Assembly (NCBI RefSeq): GCF_947507565.1
Contig: NC_089178.1
Coordinates: forward strand, 2,728,001-2,792,000
Reading direction: 5' to 3'
DNA: 64,000 nt
Origin: Oscarella lobularis
Lineage: Eukaryota; Porifera; Homoscleromorpha; Homosclerophorida; Oscarellidae
Positions 55,364-64,000 of this stretch are shown piece after piece (positions within the stretch are counted from its first letter, which is position 1; the number at the start of each line of letters is the position of its first letter). A program made the translations under genes and the position numbers. The notes beneath the pieces are model-generated. The model ran no database searches and was not told the origin of the DNA. It was given only the letters and a program-made list of their open reading frames with translations.

Positions 55364-57812
55364 ATGGCGGACGAAAACAAAGCCGAAATCGACGTATTCG
55401 AAGCCGACGCAGCTAGAGCATACGCATCACTAACTGACAATCCTAAAGAACAAGACAAAGATGACTTCGACTTCGAACCGGGCCCCGAATCAGCAAATTC
55501 CTCGCCGCACGAAGCGGACAAGCTCCCAGAAACGATAGAAAGCACACGGCGAAGATCATCGCGACAACTTCCTTCAATACCATTAGCTAAAGATCGACGA
55601 GAAAGCGTAAATAGCGTCGTTATTCGGAAAAACAAATCGGCACACTTCGCTGTCTGTCTAGTCGTCGACCGCTCGAGTTAGTCAGGCGTCGAGCTCGTCC
55701 ATCAGCCTGAGATCGGACGCAGTACGGCATAGTTTAGCGGGACAGGCGCTTCTCGTCTACGGTCCACCGGGCGGATGCAAGAGTCGACTCGTACGACGAC
55801 TCGTCGCCGAAATACCGGCCGTCTTTACAAAAGTCATCACCCGTAAAAGACGAGATACAAAAAGAAGAGAATTTCGTACTAGAATAAGGTCTCTTAGATA
55901 CGACTAGACGACGTTTAGTCGACGAAATCGACGGGAAGGATTACTACTTCGTATCGAATCGCGAATTCGACGAGTTGGTCAATAAGAACGAGTTCGTCGA
56001 GCACGCTCACGTAAAGCAAAATCGTCCCGAAAACACTCGCGGGCTGAATCGATATCAAAAAGCGGCGTCGATCGAGAGTCTCGACGGGATAGAGACCGAG
56101 GTCATAGAGAATCGGTATGGAACGACGGAGCGGGCTCTTCTCGAGGCGAGAAGAGTCAATAGTCCGTGCGTTGTCATGGTGCTCGATATGGACGGCGCTC
56201 GGCATTGGATGGATCAGAGGGAGAACGTGGGCATGAAGTTGCACTTTGTTTTTGTGCGGGTAAAGAGAGAGAGACGTTGGCCTGCGTTTAGTCTAGAATT
56301 CTTTTCTCGGATAGAACGTTCGAACTTTCTGTCATCCCTTGGACATGTTTCACGCCAAAGTGGTGGTCGATAAGGATATGGAAGAGGCGTTTAAGTCCAT
56401 AAAATCACACGCGCTTAGCGGTGGGTTCGTAATCTATTCGTATTGCTAGGAAAATATTTTCTTATAGCCGTTCAATATGATGAAGAATCTCCCAGAGCCC
56501 AGCTACTTGAAGCGCAGGCTGAATGGTCGGCTGTCGAAACCATTCAACCAAGCGAGACAGGTATTGTGCGAAAATGCCACGCTTCACGTGTATTTTATAC
56601 ATTTCGCAGGTTCTGTGAATCCCGTTCAGAAGACGAGACTGGTCACCTATTCTGAACTATTGAATTATTTTCAAACGGTGGACCTCAGCCAGCAGGCGGT
56701 AAGGAAAAAAAGACTACGCTACTTTTCTTGATTCTGTGCCCAAAAGGCGAGTATAATACCTGTTCAACGGCGAAGTGGTGTATCGGCCATCACTCACGTT
56801 CTATTTGCTCCTAAACTTTTAAAGTCACTGCACCGGGAACGAAATCTCGTTTTCTCAATGGGTCTCTGTAAGGATATTGATATTTGGCGAGCTGTGTAGC
56901 AAGTCGTTCTTACGTTGACGTTATAGATGGATTTAATAATAGTCAGATGCTTCACATTCGCGTGCTTCAGACGATCTATAGAAAGTTGATGGGTACAAGT
57001 CTTGATTGTGCTCGATTTGGAAGTCACTGGCAAGTCATAGGGTTCCAAGGTAAGATCTCCCAATTTTGCATTGTTTTTCAAAGACGAAGTTTTCAAGGAG
57101 CCGATCCTGCTACTGATCTAAGAGGAACCGGATTTCTGGGCCTAGTTCATTTAATTTATCTCGTGATGGACGAGCAGAGGCTGAGACTGGCGTTGGAAAT
57201 ATTCCAATTGTCTCAGGACAAAGTTCAGGTAGGCAATGCGACGACGCTTGATTTTTTGACAAATCTTTTTCTCCATCTTAGAACTTTCCTTTCTGCGCTC
57301 TGTCGATCAACGTGACGAGAATCGCTCTGCAGTGCCTTAGACAGGGTGTTCTCACAAGGCAGGCAAACGCAGAGGCAAATGACAAGCCGGGGGTCTTCTT
57401 ACAGTTGATTTATAGAGAATGCAATCGACGTCAAGAGGTTCTGGGCGTCGTTAACGAATTCTACACGGCTACTCTCTATCACTTGTATTACATCTGGTGC
57501 GATAATGAAGTTCCTTGACCTAGCTTTGGGTTGTGACTTGCTTTGTATCAAAGGAGACACCAGAAGAAGACTATAACTGATACTGGATTTGTTCTCAGAG
57601 GTACGTTTGACCACATACATTCTTTGGGAGGAAAACATTCACATTGAATGGGCGTAGAAGTCGAAAGTTGGGTGAGGAAGAATCCTAGCAAGGTTCTGAA
57701 GAATCTGAAAAGTATACTGACTGCCAAGCAGTCTGCTCGCAAGGTAAGCTCGCAAGATGAAGAGAACGAGTTGAGCTTCACTAAAATCGCCGAGACGGAC
57801 GCGACAGACTAA
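55364..57812 (+). CDS. guanylate-kinase-like + ELMO domain fusion (ELMOD3-related)
   Basis: Thirteen exons: 55364-55651, 55686-55842, 55898-56259, 56315-56420, 56468-56560, 56610-56698, 56747-56867, 56927-57049, 57098-57228, 57282-57358, 57416-57509, 57564-57600, 57658-57812; 610 aa. After a ~95-aa disordered start comes a guanylate-kinase fold: LLVYGPPGGCKSRLVRRL (P-loop variant), ITHTTRRRLVDEIDGKDYYF, FDELVNKNEFVEHAHV, VVMVLDMDG. The second half matches ELMOD3: EWSAVETIQPSETG, NYFQTVDLS, FQGADPATDLRGTGFLGLVH, NFPFCALSINVTRIALQ, RECNRRQEVLGVVNEFYTA. ELMODs act as GAPs for ARL/ARF GTPases. Introns across the junction fit phase, arguing for one protein. Intron 10 (57359-57415) is GC-AG; read through, it would add 19 in-frame codons. 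Confidence 0.82.
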
Positions 57813-57912
57813 TAGCGTACTGTATATATAGTACCGTCTCCAGTCAGGGTCTCCAGTAGAACTATGAGTTAAATGAGCCTTGTAATGTGTGATATCCTCC
57901 TATATTCAACTT

Positions 57913-58930
57913 TTAATTAGAAGTGTCTATATTTGGCACTGTATAATTAAACAGAGCGTAATCTGCTTCATATAACTCTAACAGTTTGCTAAGTACTGCG
58001 GTAGACATATTCGTATAACTCTGTTTAAAATTTGGCTTTTCTGCCGACGGATTTGCGTGAGGCAAAACGAGATCTTTTGGTGCACCGATAGCAGTCAAAA
58101 TGTACTTTGCATCTTCATCTAGGGTGTCGAGTTTGGAGTAGAAATTGTAGCGAATCAAACACGGCTGACAAAGATTGGCCATAGGCTGCCAGTGAGGATT
58201 GGCTAGGCTTGGACGTGTCAAATACCTCGCAACAAAAGAGGTAAACTCGTCGAACCGCACTCCTCGACCAGATTTCGCCTCTTCTTCGCTAAGGCCTCGA
58301 TGACGCAATATAGCACTGCCTATATTCTTCAGAAACCACGGATCGCCTTTGACGAATTTACTGGCATAGGCTGAGATGAGTCTCTCAAGAGGTTCCCTGT
58401 GCACCATAACTTTTTTGTAGTGAATCAACTTCGCCTGTATTTCGCGCATCTGCGCCACTGAATTCGGACGCAGAAAGGTGAAATAGTCGTGATCGTGAGT
58501 CTGATGGCGGGACACGCTCTCGACGCTCGAAGCTTTACCTGTCAACACCTGAATGACTTTTTTCCACGACGAACAGCCCGCTTTCGGTACGCTGCAATAG
58601 ATGAGTCGGTGCTTATCGTCGACAATGAGTCGAGAGTAGAGCTTCAGTCTGTCTCTTAGAGTCAGCGGAGGACGAGATTCGGCAAGTCGGCTGCACGCCC
58701 TTTCGACGAAGCGTTGTCGTTCCTTGAACCGAAGTGCAGTCGCGTGAGGCCGCGGGAGTAATAAAGCCGAATTTTTTGTAGGTACGGGATGCTTCACGCG
58801 CAATGAAAACTGAATAGCGAAAACGAAACACGCTGTGACGAGCACGATCACGCAAAATACTGAAACCCATCTGTCAGCATTTCGAAGACGCCTTCAGAAG
58901 GAAGCGCTTACCCCCAACAATGAGTCTCAT
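57913..58930 (-). CDS. carbohydrate sulfotransferase (CHST8-14/HNK-1ST family)
   Basis: Golgi type II membrane enzyme transferring sulfate from PAPS to glycans. Exons 58912-58930 and 57913-58859; 321 aa. The signal anchor is VFCVIVLVTACFVFAIQF. YCSVPKAGCSSWKKVIQ is the 5'-phosphosulfate-binding loop and VHREPLERLISAY the 3'-phosphate loop. FVARYL, HWQPMANLCQPCLIRYNF and the C-terminal LLELYEADYALFNY are typical of the sulfotransferase-2 family. The tiny 19-nt first coding exon is inferred from phase. Its acceptor restores the anchor sequence. Confidence 0.88.
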
Positions 58931-59020
58931 GAACTCTGGCACTTCACGTCTTGGAGAAATTCTCCTAAAAACTTACGGGATATCTAAAAGAGGTGGAGTC
59001 GCCCAGTCGCCCTTCGTCTA

Positions 59021-60265
59021 ATGAAATTCGTTGCCCGTGCGGTGATTATCGCACTCTCCGTTGTCGTCTTCTTCTTAGGATGTCACTTCGCCACGCGACG
59101 CGCCGAGCAAATTCGGCCTTCGAGTTCGACCGAATCAGACGACATATGTCGACTCTTTCGCGACGGTTCGTTCAGACGCGTCGAATTGCTTCAGAACAGC
59201 AAAGGAAGCCAACGTAAGCAAGTCGACTTAGTCGAATTCGGCGGTCGTCGCTTCGTCGTGAAGACGCCCCTCATCTTCACGTCGTCGTACAGTTACTTGA
59301 GGGAAGCGGTGCACCGTTTATTCGACAGCGACGGCGCCAATACAACACGCCTTGCCACCGTAACTCTCGACGATCTCATCCATCACTTGTGGCCCGTCGT
59401 CGAAAGTCTGCACGGCGTGGCTTACGCGGATTTTCAGAGGCAAGCGCGCATCGCTGACAAGGACAAAGATTCCGCGTGGTCTCTCAGCGAAGTCAACTCT
59501 TTGCTATCTGAGATAGTTCGTCACCTGAATTCAATGCCATCGAACGAGGTATTCTACCATCGCAGTCTGGGCCCGGTCTCCTATCTCGCCGAATATCTCG
59601 GCTATTGCAATAGAAGTTACGTCGAAGGGGCAATGACTGCTGGCGACCTACGAACTTTTATCTACGATCACTTTCCGAACGTTAGTCGAAGGGACGGCTT
59701 TTACGCTTGGAAGCGAGTCGTGCTGAGCCTCATTGATCTCATAACCGCCGTCAAATCAACCCCCCTTGGACCTTTGCTCTTTTGCGATATCGCGGCGAGA
59801 AATTTTGGAGTCGACGCCGATTGGCGAGTTAAATTAATTGACATTGATTCTGTATTTCCGGCCCACGTGGTGCAGAGAGCTGTGAATCATTCTTGCCGGA
59901 GTGACGACGACGTGTGCGCCTTTCATCGATGTCGGTCGCGTTGTTCGAGCGACACGCGGCGCTGTCTTCCGGTTCGATCCGATGTCAATGCGTACATGAT
60001 TTGCCGTCTCGTGTTCAATCTCGACGGACTCATTCGCGATCAAGACGAATTGCGTCCGCACTTTGGCGCGAATGCATTCGACGTTCTTCAGCGAATCGTT
60101 CGCCGGTGTTCCCATGCCGACAGGGACGGCGAAGCGGCGGAAATTGTTAAGCAAATGCAATTTTTGGTTCGCAGCGCTACTTTTAGACAAGACGCACTCT
60201 CTGAAGGTGAGTTCAGCACCCCAATTCGTCATCTTCATAATACATATACTCCTAAAAAAATTTAA
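59021..60265 (+). CDS. DIPK1: DIPK1/FAM69-type divergent kinase
   Basis: Secretory-pathway kinase-like protein of the FAM69 family. A single frame of 414 aa with an N-terminal anchor (AVIIALSVVVFFLGCHF). It keeps the kinase Lys region (FGGRRFVVKTP), the EF-hand-like insert DKDKDSAWSLSE, YLAEYLGYCNRSY, and the pseudo-catalytic loop LLFCDIAARNFGVD followed by KLIDIDSVFP. Many Cys in the C-terminal part. A strong donor at 60207 (GAAG|GTGAGT) could splice to an exon at 60292-60311. That would give a 401-aa form whose end overlaps the antisense PLSCR last exon. Otherwise only 5 bp separate the two stop codons. Confidence 0.83.
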   Translation: MKFVARAVIIALSVVVFFLGCHFATRRAEQIRPSSSTESDDICRLFRDGSFRRVELLQNSKGSQRKQVDLVEFGGRRFVVKTPLIFTSSYSYLREAVHRLFDSDGANTTRLATVTLDDLIHHLWPVVESLHGVAYADFQRQARIADKDKDSAWSLSEVNSLLSEIVRHLNSMPSNEVFYHRSLGPVSYLAEYLGYCNRSYVEGAMTAGDLRTFIYDHFPNVSRRDGFYAWKRVVLSLIDLITAVKSTPLGPLLFCDIAARNFGVDADWRVKLIDIDSVFPAHVVQRAVNHSCRSDDDVCAFHRCRSRCSSDTRRCLPVRSDVNAYMICRLVFNLDGLIRDQDELRPHFGANAFDVLQRIVRRCSHADRDGEAAEIVKQMQFLVRSATFRQDALSEGEFSTPIRHLHNTYTPKKI

Positions 60266-60270
60266 GATAT

Positions 60271-61359
60271 TTATCTTGTGATTGTTTCTAGAGACGAGAG
60301 GCATACAATAAGAAACACAGCTGCAAGGAGAAGAGCTTTGACTTTGACGGGCATTTCAATAGCAACTATTGATCGGAACTGGGATTAACCAGCTTGCGTA
60401 TCCTATCAGTCTTACATGTCAAGATGTGACTGCTGGCGTCGCTGCAGGGATCGCCTTTGGGTTGGCAGGTAACCATACCGCCTACAGGTTTTCGTTCATC
60501 ATTAGAACGAAATATCTGCTCCAATGAAAGCCATTGTGAGTGGCATAAATAAAATAGAATGTCTAGTGGAACCATACCGTAAATTTGTCATTAGATTTGT
60601 TACGAACACAGCAGCATGGGCCTTTGATCAACAGTTGAGACGTATTTGAGGCGTCCACAACTTCCCACGTCGGTATCATACAAGTCCACCTGGAACGAAT
60701 TACCAATTACGCGAGTTCAATAGCATTTATGACTCGCTTTTCGCAAACGAAGCCCAAACGTGATTTGTCAGCCAACTGAACATCAAGAAACTGCTGAGAA
60801 CACGGACAAAGAGGTCCATAACAGCGATAGGGTCTGTCAAGACGAAGCACTTCCTTCTGTGAGCTATACTCTGTGATGGAAATGGTAAAAGGCCGAAATT
60901 CGTAAAGACACTGACGACCACACCAGGAACTCTCTGAAGCATGGATACAGCACCCAAACGTAATGAGCAATCATATTATTACGACCTTCGGTAGCGACGA
61001 ATAAGTTTCGATTGTACTGATCAGTTACGTAGTACTCATTTGATCCTGCGCTTCCCAGGCATGCTATAAAGTAGAACGGTTCATGCTTCCTCTCTGTCTC
61101 CGGCATTCAGCTACTGATACTCACTTCCAGTTGGAGTTTGATTTATCAATAGGCGGTTTAGTTCAGCCAAAATCTCTAATCCCGTAGACCAGCTCGAAGA
61201 AATTGGAAGGGACTGACTGTTGAACCCTGCTGGGGCTATGGCCGCTGTTTCCCAGGCTCCTGGTTGAATTGAAACAGGCTGCGTTTCAAGTGGAAACGCC
61301 ATGGGATCATGCGGCAGTTCACTCAGTGGAGGAGCACTTGGAATTTCCATTGTGCACAC
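60271..61359 (-). CDS. PLSCR: phospholipid scramblase
   Basis: Palmitoylated membrane protein of the scramblase/Tubby-like fold. Exons: 61125-61359, 60986-61063, 60738-60933, 60578-60689, 60416-60515, 60271-60365; 271 aa. Pro-rich N-terminus (MEIPSAPPLSELP), then GLEILAELNRLLI (human GLEYLSQIDQILI), NEYYVTDQYNRNLFVATE, FRPFTISITEY, LRLDRPYRCYGPLCPCSQQ with the cysteine cluster, LLIKGPCCCV, FRSNDERKPVGGMVT and the C-terminal membrane helix VKVKALLLAAVFLIVCL. Intron 3 must begin GCGAGT (GC-AG) to restore CEKWTCMIPTWEV. An in-frame Met at 61350 is an alternative start. Confidence 0.87.
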
Positions 61360-62599
61360 TGGATGTCGAAAGATGGTGGCAGTGCAAAGAATCCGGATGT
61401 GGCTACGTACGGTTTAGGAGCACCCGTACGTGAAGCCTTCCGTGTACGGATTGATTGGATATGCTAAACGCTAAAACACCGAATCTTCGTCTGTCTCGCG
61501 TGTAGAAGACCCGGTGAATGAGTTTGCAAGAGGCTCATCGGTCACGTTCGAACGGTGAAAAACCGGAGACATCGATCCAACGAGTTGTTCTCGCTTGAAT
61601 TCATTTATTTTATAAAGAAATGAAGTACACGTCGACATCTAATCTCACAAAATACAGTAAAGCATGCATGAAATAAAATAAAAACAAAACCCATCCCAAG
61701 TTTCCACCTAAAAATAAAAAACACAGTTACTTACTGTCAAACAATCTCTGTACGTACCTGATTTATAGTGCGTCCATATTCGCATTACCCAGGCTACACC
61801 ACGGGGAGGTTTGGACGCTTCGTAGCCCAAGGCAGCCACCGCAAAGCGATGACCACCCGTTCCAAAAATTTAGGGCGAGTCACGACGTCCTCGGCCACCC
61901 CAATCAGTACCCGCCTGGATGAGAGACGGCCCCTGATACCGAAGTCCCCCGGCGCGGTGGTACCAAACGCTTCGGTATGTCTTCCTGAGAAGAACCGGCG
62001 CTTGCGAGATGGAGAGCGGTTGACTGCTGTTTGTAGGAGTCGACAGGAAAGGCAGTGCAATGCCTGAATTGAAGTCTCCTGGGCCAGATCATCGTCAGTC
62101 TAATCGTGCCGCCGGGTGAGAAAAGTGCCGGCAACCAGGCCATGGTTGAACACCCCCTCTAAGCCGTACCACACTCAGCCTAGCGCGTGGTCGTGCTTAT
62201 TGGCAACAATAAGACTTCAGCGATCGTTAAATCCCAGTGCGTAAACCGAGGCCGAAGCCCCCCTTCGCCCTGCCTACAGGCTCCGGCACGGAATTAACCG
62301 TGGGCCACGCTGATCCGACAATCCAGGACTTGCCTTTTGTCTTCCCCCGAGCCAATCCGTCAAGGACGAGACGCAGAGATCCGCGCCGCATCCACCCTCG
62401 GCCGCAACTGAAAGAAATCGGTGCGACGCGAGGCATTTGAACGTCCCGCCGAGTCAGCACACGCCATCATTGGTTCATTCGTGATCACGTGGTTTAATCG
62501 CATTACGCGGGACACGTGCATGACGTAATTTTTGTGTGACGCAGCTACAAGAACGTCGCGCGCGCTCGGCATCAAAGGTTCTTTTCGCTTTCGCATGCC
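61360..62599. other. intergenic island, GC-rich, possible transcript or element remnant
   Basis: Between divergent PLSCR and NOL9. 61600-61770 is AT-rich and holds AATAAA-type words on the minus strand. 61790-62420 is GC-rich with many short non-conserved frames and no protein I recognise. Confidence 0.4.
61905..61940 (+). repeat. 5S rRNA-like 3' segment, possibly 5S-derived SINE or pseudogene
   Basis: The order AGTAC ... GGATG.GAGAC.GCC ... GATACC resembles the box C/3' half of 5S rRNA (AGTACTTGGATGGGAGACC...AATACC). The upstream half is only vaguely similar, so a functional 5S gene is unlikely. Confidence 0.2.
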
Positions 62600-64000
62600 A
62601 TGGAACATCTAGAACCGAGAAAGAAGAATAGAAAGACGATCTCCGGCTTTTCTCCACGCACTCTGGATAGCGTCTCGCCGTCGAATCGCATCGATTCGAG
62701 CGAACCCGAACTTCCCGTGCTCCCTCCTCGATTCATCTACAGCCTAAATGACAGCGGCTCGTCACAGACTACCGTTGCCTTTCTCTATCCAAATCAAAGC
62801 ATCGCCTTTTGTGGCGTCGCAAAAGTTCGCGTTCTCTTCGGTTGCCTATGGATTCACGGCTATTGCCTGAAGCCGGAACGCGGCTGGATGGCAATGCACT
62901 CGCCCAGAACGTCGAGTTTACTCGTCCTAACAGCAGACAGCGAAACGCTGCCGAAATCGTCCGTGTGGGCTCAATTGAGAGAAAAGGAAATTGCTCGCAT
63001 TGTTGATGAATTTAGCATCGATTCTTCGCTTCTTGGAGCCGTTCTGCTAATTGAAGAGTGCCAGTCGTCGATATTTGACTTCTTGAAGTCTTTGGGTACG
63101 GAGAAATTTTCAGACGTCTTTCGAGTAATTCAACCATCAAACGAATGGGGACCATAAATGTACTCACGTGCTCATATTAAGGTTAGATCTCAATCTGATC
63201 GAGATGTCGAGGCGAATTCGTGGCACAGCCTGACAAAATTCCGTCTTGTTCAAGATGCGGAGAACGATTCTTTGTCCGTCCTCTCGATTCCACTCACTTG
63301 GGAGCAAGCGGTACAACGTCTCTTGATGGACGCGCTGCAGGCGAAGTTGTCATCGTCTCATCGAGCACCAATAGTACTCGTCTGCGGCAATCGCAATTCG
63401 GGAAAGTCCACCTATTCACGCTATGCCGTCAATGTTTTCTTAAATAAGTAAGAACGCGTGTATTTGCTTGTTTACTTGTTTAGAAGAAAACCTTGGGGAG
63501 TATTTCAAAGAAAAAGGGTTTCCTTTTTAGGTTTTCTGAGGTCGCTTTTTTGGATACTGACGTGGGGCAGTCAGAATTCACAGCTCCTGGATTTGTATCA
63601 CTGAACATAGTCAAAGACCCAATATTTGGTTAGTAAAGCACCTTCTTTCATCATGTTCAATCGGATAGCTTTTCTTTTTTCAAAGGCCCGGCCTTTTGTC
63701 ATCAACGAGAGCCAGTCATGTGAGTCTTATCTCGCAGTTTTATTTCTCTCTTAAATTTCAGTCCTCAAAAAAGCTCACATTTTTTTGGCGACGTGACGCC
63801 CAAGGGTCGACCCGGTTTCTATCTTGACTGCGTTGAGTCTTGCATCCGCTATTTTGAAACCACGACGACTAAACATCCCTTTGTACCCCTAATTGTCAAC
63901 TGCCACGGATGGGTCAGAGGTAAAACCTGTTCCGTTCTCATCATATACTGGGTTCAATAGATTCATTTAGGTCTTGGCGAGTTAAATTAATTGACATTGA
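62600..64000 (+). CDS. NOL9: NOL9, polynucleotide 5'-kinase, 5' part
   Basis: Nucleolar RNA 5'-OH kinase of the Clp1/Grc3 family, needed for ITS2 processing. Visible exons: 62600-63124, 63182-63447, 63531-63628, 63686-63719, 63762-63919, then an exon starting at 63971 that runs to the window edge. Motifs: VLSIPLTWEQAV, Walker A VCGNRNSGKSTYSRY, FLDTDVGQSEFTAPGFVSL (Walker B region), VPLIVNCHGWVRG (human PLIVNTMGWV). In the last exon the frame reads GLGELN and then hits a stop, because bases 63974-64000 are identical to part of DIPK1 coding sequence. The true continuation is missing. Confidence 0.88.

Noticed and set aside
57359..57415. Treating this GuK-ELMO segment as an in-frame coding insert
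   Set aside because: It separates VLTR from ECNRRQEV, which are contiguous in ELMOD3 proteins, and it has GC-AG borders. Read-through remains possible and is listed under GC-AG introns.
61905..61940. Functional 5S rRNA gene
   Set aside because: Only the 3' half resembles 5S and the 5' half, terminator and internal A box are not recognisable.
1..64000. Bacterial or viral insertions, CRISPR arrays, operons
   Set aside because: Every recognised gene is animal-like and most carry introns. No repeat-spacer pattern, integrase, transposase or phage gene was seen.

Overview
This 64 kb window is nuclear DNA of an animal with a compact genome. Nearly every gene is split by short introns (mostly 40-60 bp) with GT-AG borders. 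Genes are packed on both strands, often only tens of bases apart. The gene set is metazoan: GADD45, a BH3-only protein, OTUD5, XPC, SPAG8, phospholipid scramblase and a bark beetle/Anakonda-type junction protein. With such small introns, an early-branching animal such as a sponge (possibly a homoscleromorph) is the best inference. I cannot prove the taxon from the sequence alone.

Layout. 1-10 kb: an SLC41 Mg2+ transporter (cut by the left edge), GADD45, OTUD5 head to head with mitochondrial prolyl-tRNA synthetase (PARS2), a single-exon MFS transporter and a single-exon DYRK2/3 kinase. 10.7-22.6 kb: ENOSF1, a 1598-aa secreted protein I do not recognise, SPAG8 head to head with an unrecognised MYND-finger protein, and a 65-aa BH3-only protein. 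23.9-28.2 kb: XPC in 26 exons. 28.7-40.1 kb: the 2635-aa bark-type protein, head to head with DHX40. 40.4-46.6 kb: a single-pass protein with one cadherin-like repeat, SLC35D, PPP4R2, a DUF1295 reductase and CBR4. 46.7-53.3 kb: a SAM + phosphoglycerate-mutase fusion, SHQ1 (with an apparent U12 AT-AC intron), TMEM30/CDC50, a small uncertain gene and a MICOS MIC19/25 protein. 53.3-64 kb: CDPF1, a BTB-BACK protein, a guanylate-kinase + ELMO fusion, a carbohydrate sulfotransferase, DIPK1, phospholipid scramblase and the 5' part of NOL9.

There is no operon logic: genes are neighbours rather than a pathway. The striking architectural feature is divergent pairing: seven pairs of start codons lie 15-149 bp apart. 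Exon models were built by hand. I matched splice sites, reading phase and remembered family sequence, and checked that exon lengths keep the frame. Coordinates of spliced genes run from start codon to stop codon with introns included, and exons are listed in the evidence. No RNA genes, CRISPR arrays or intact mobile elements were found.

Most interesting: the U12-type AT-AC intron in SHQ1, the tiny BH3-only gene, the GuK-ELMO and SAM-PGAM fusions, the bark-type protein with a membrane-proximal cadherin-like domain, repeated use of GC-AG introns plus one GA-AG candidate, and a 27-base perfect repeat of DIPK1 coding sequence at the right edge that breaks NOL9.
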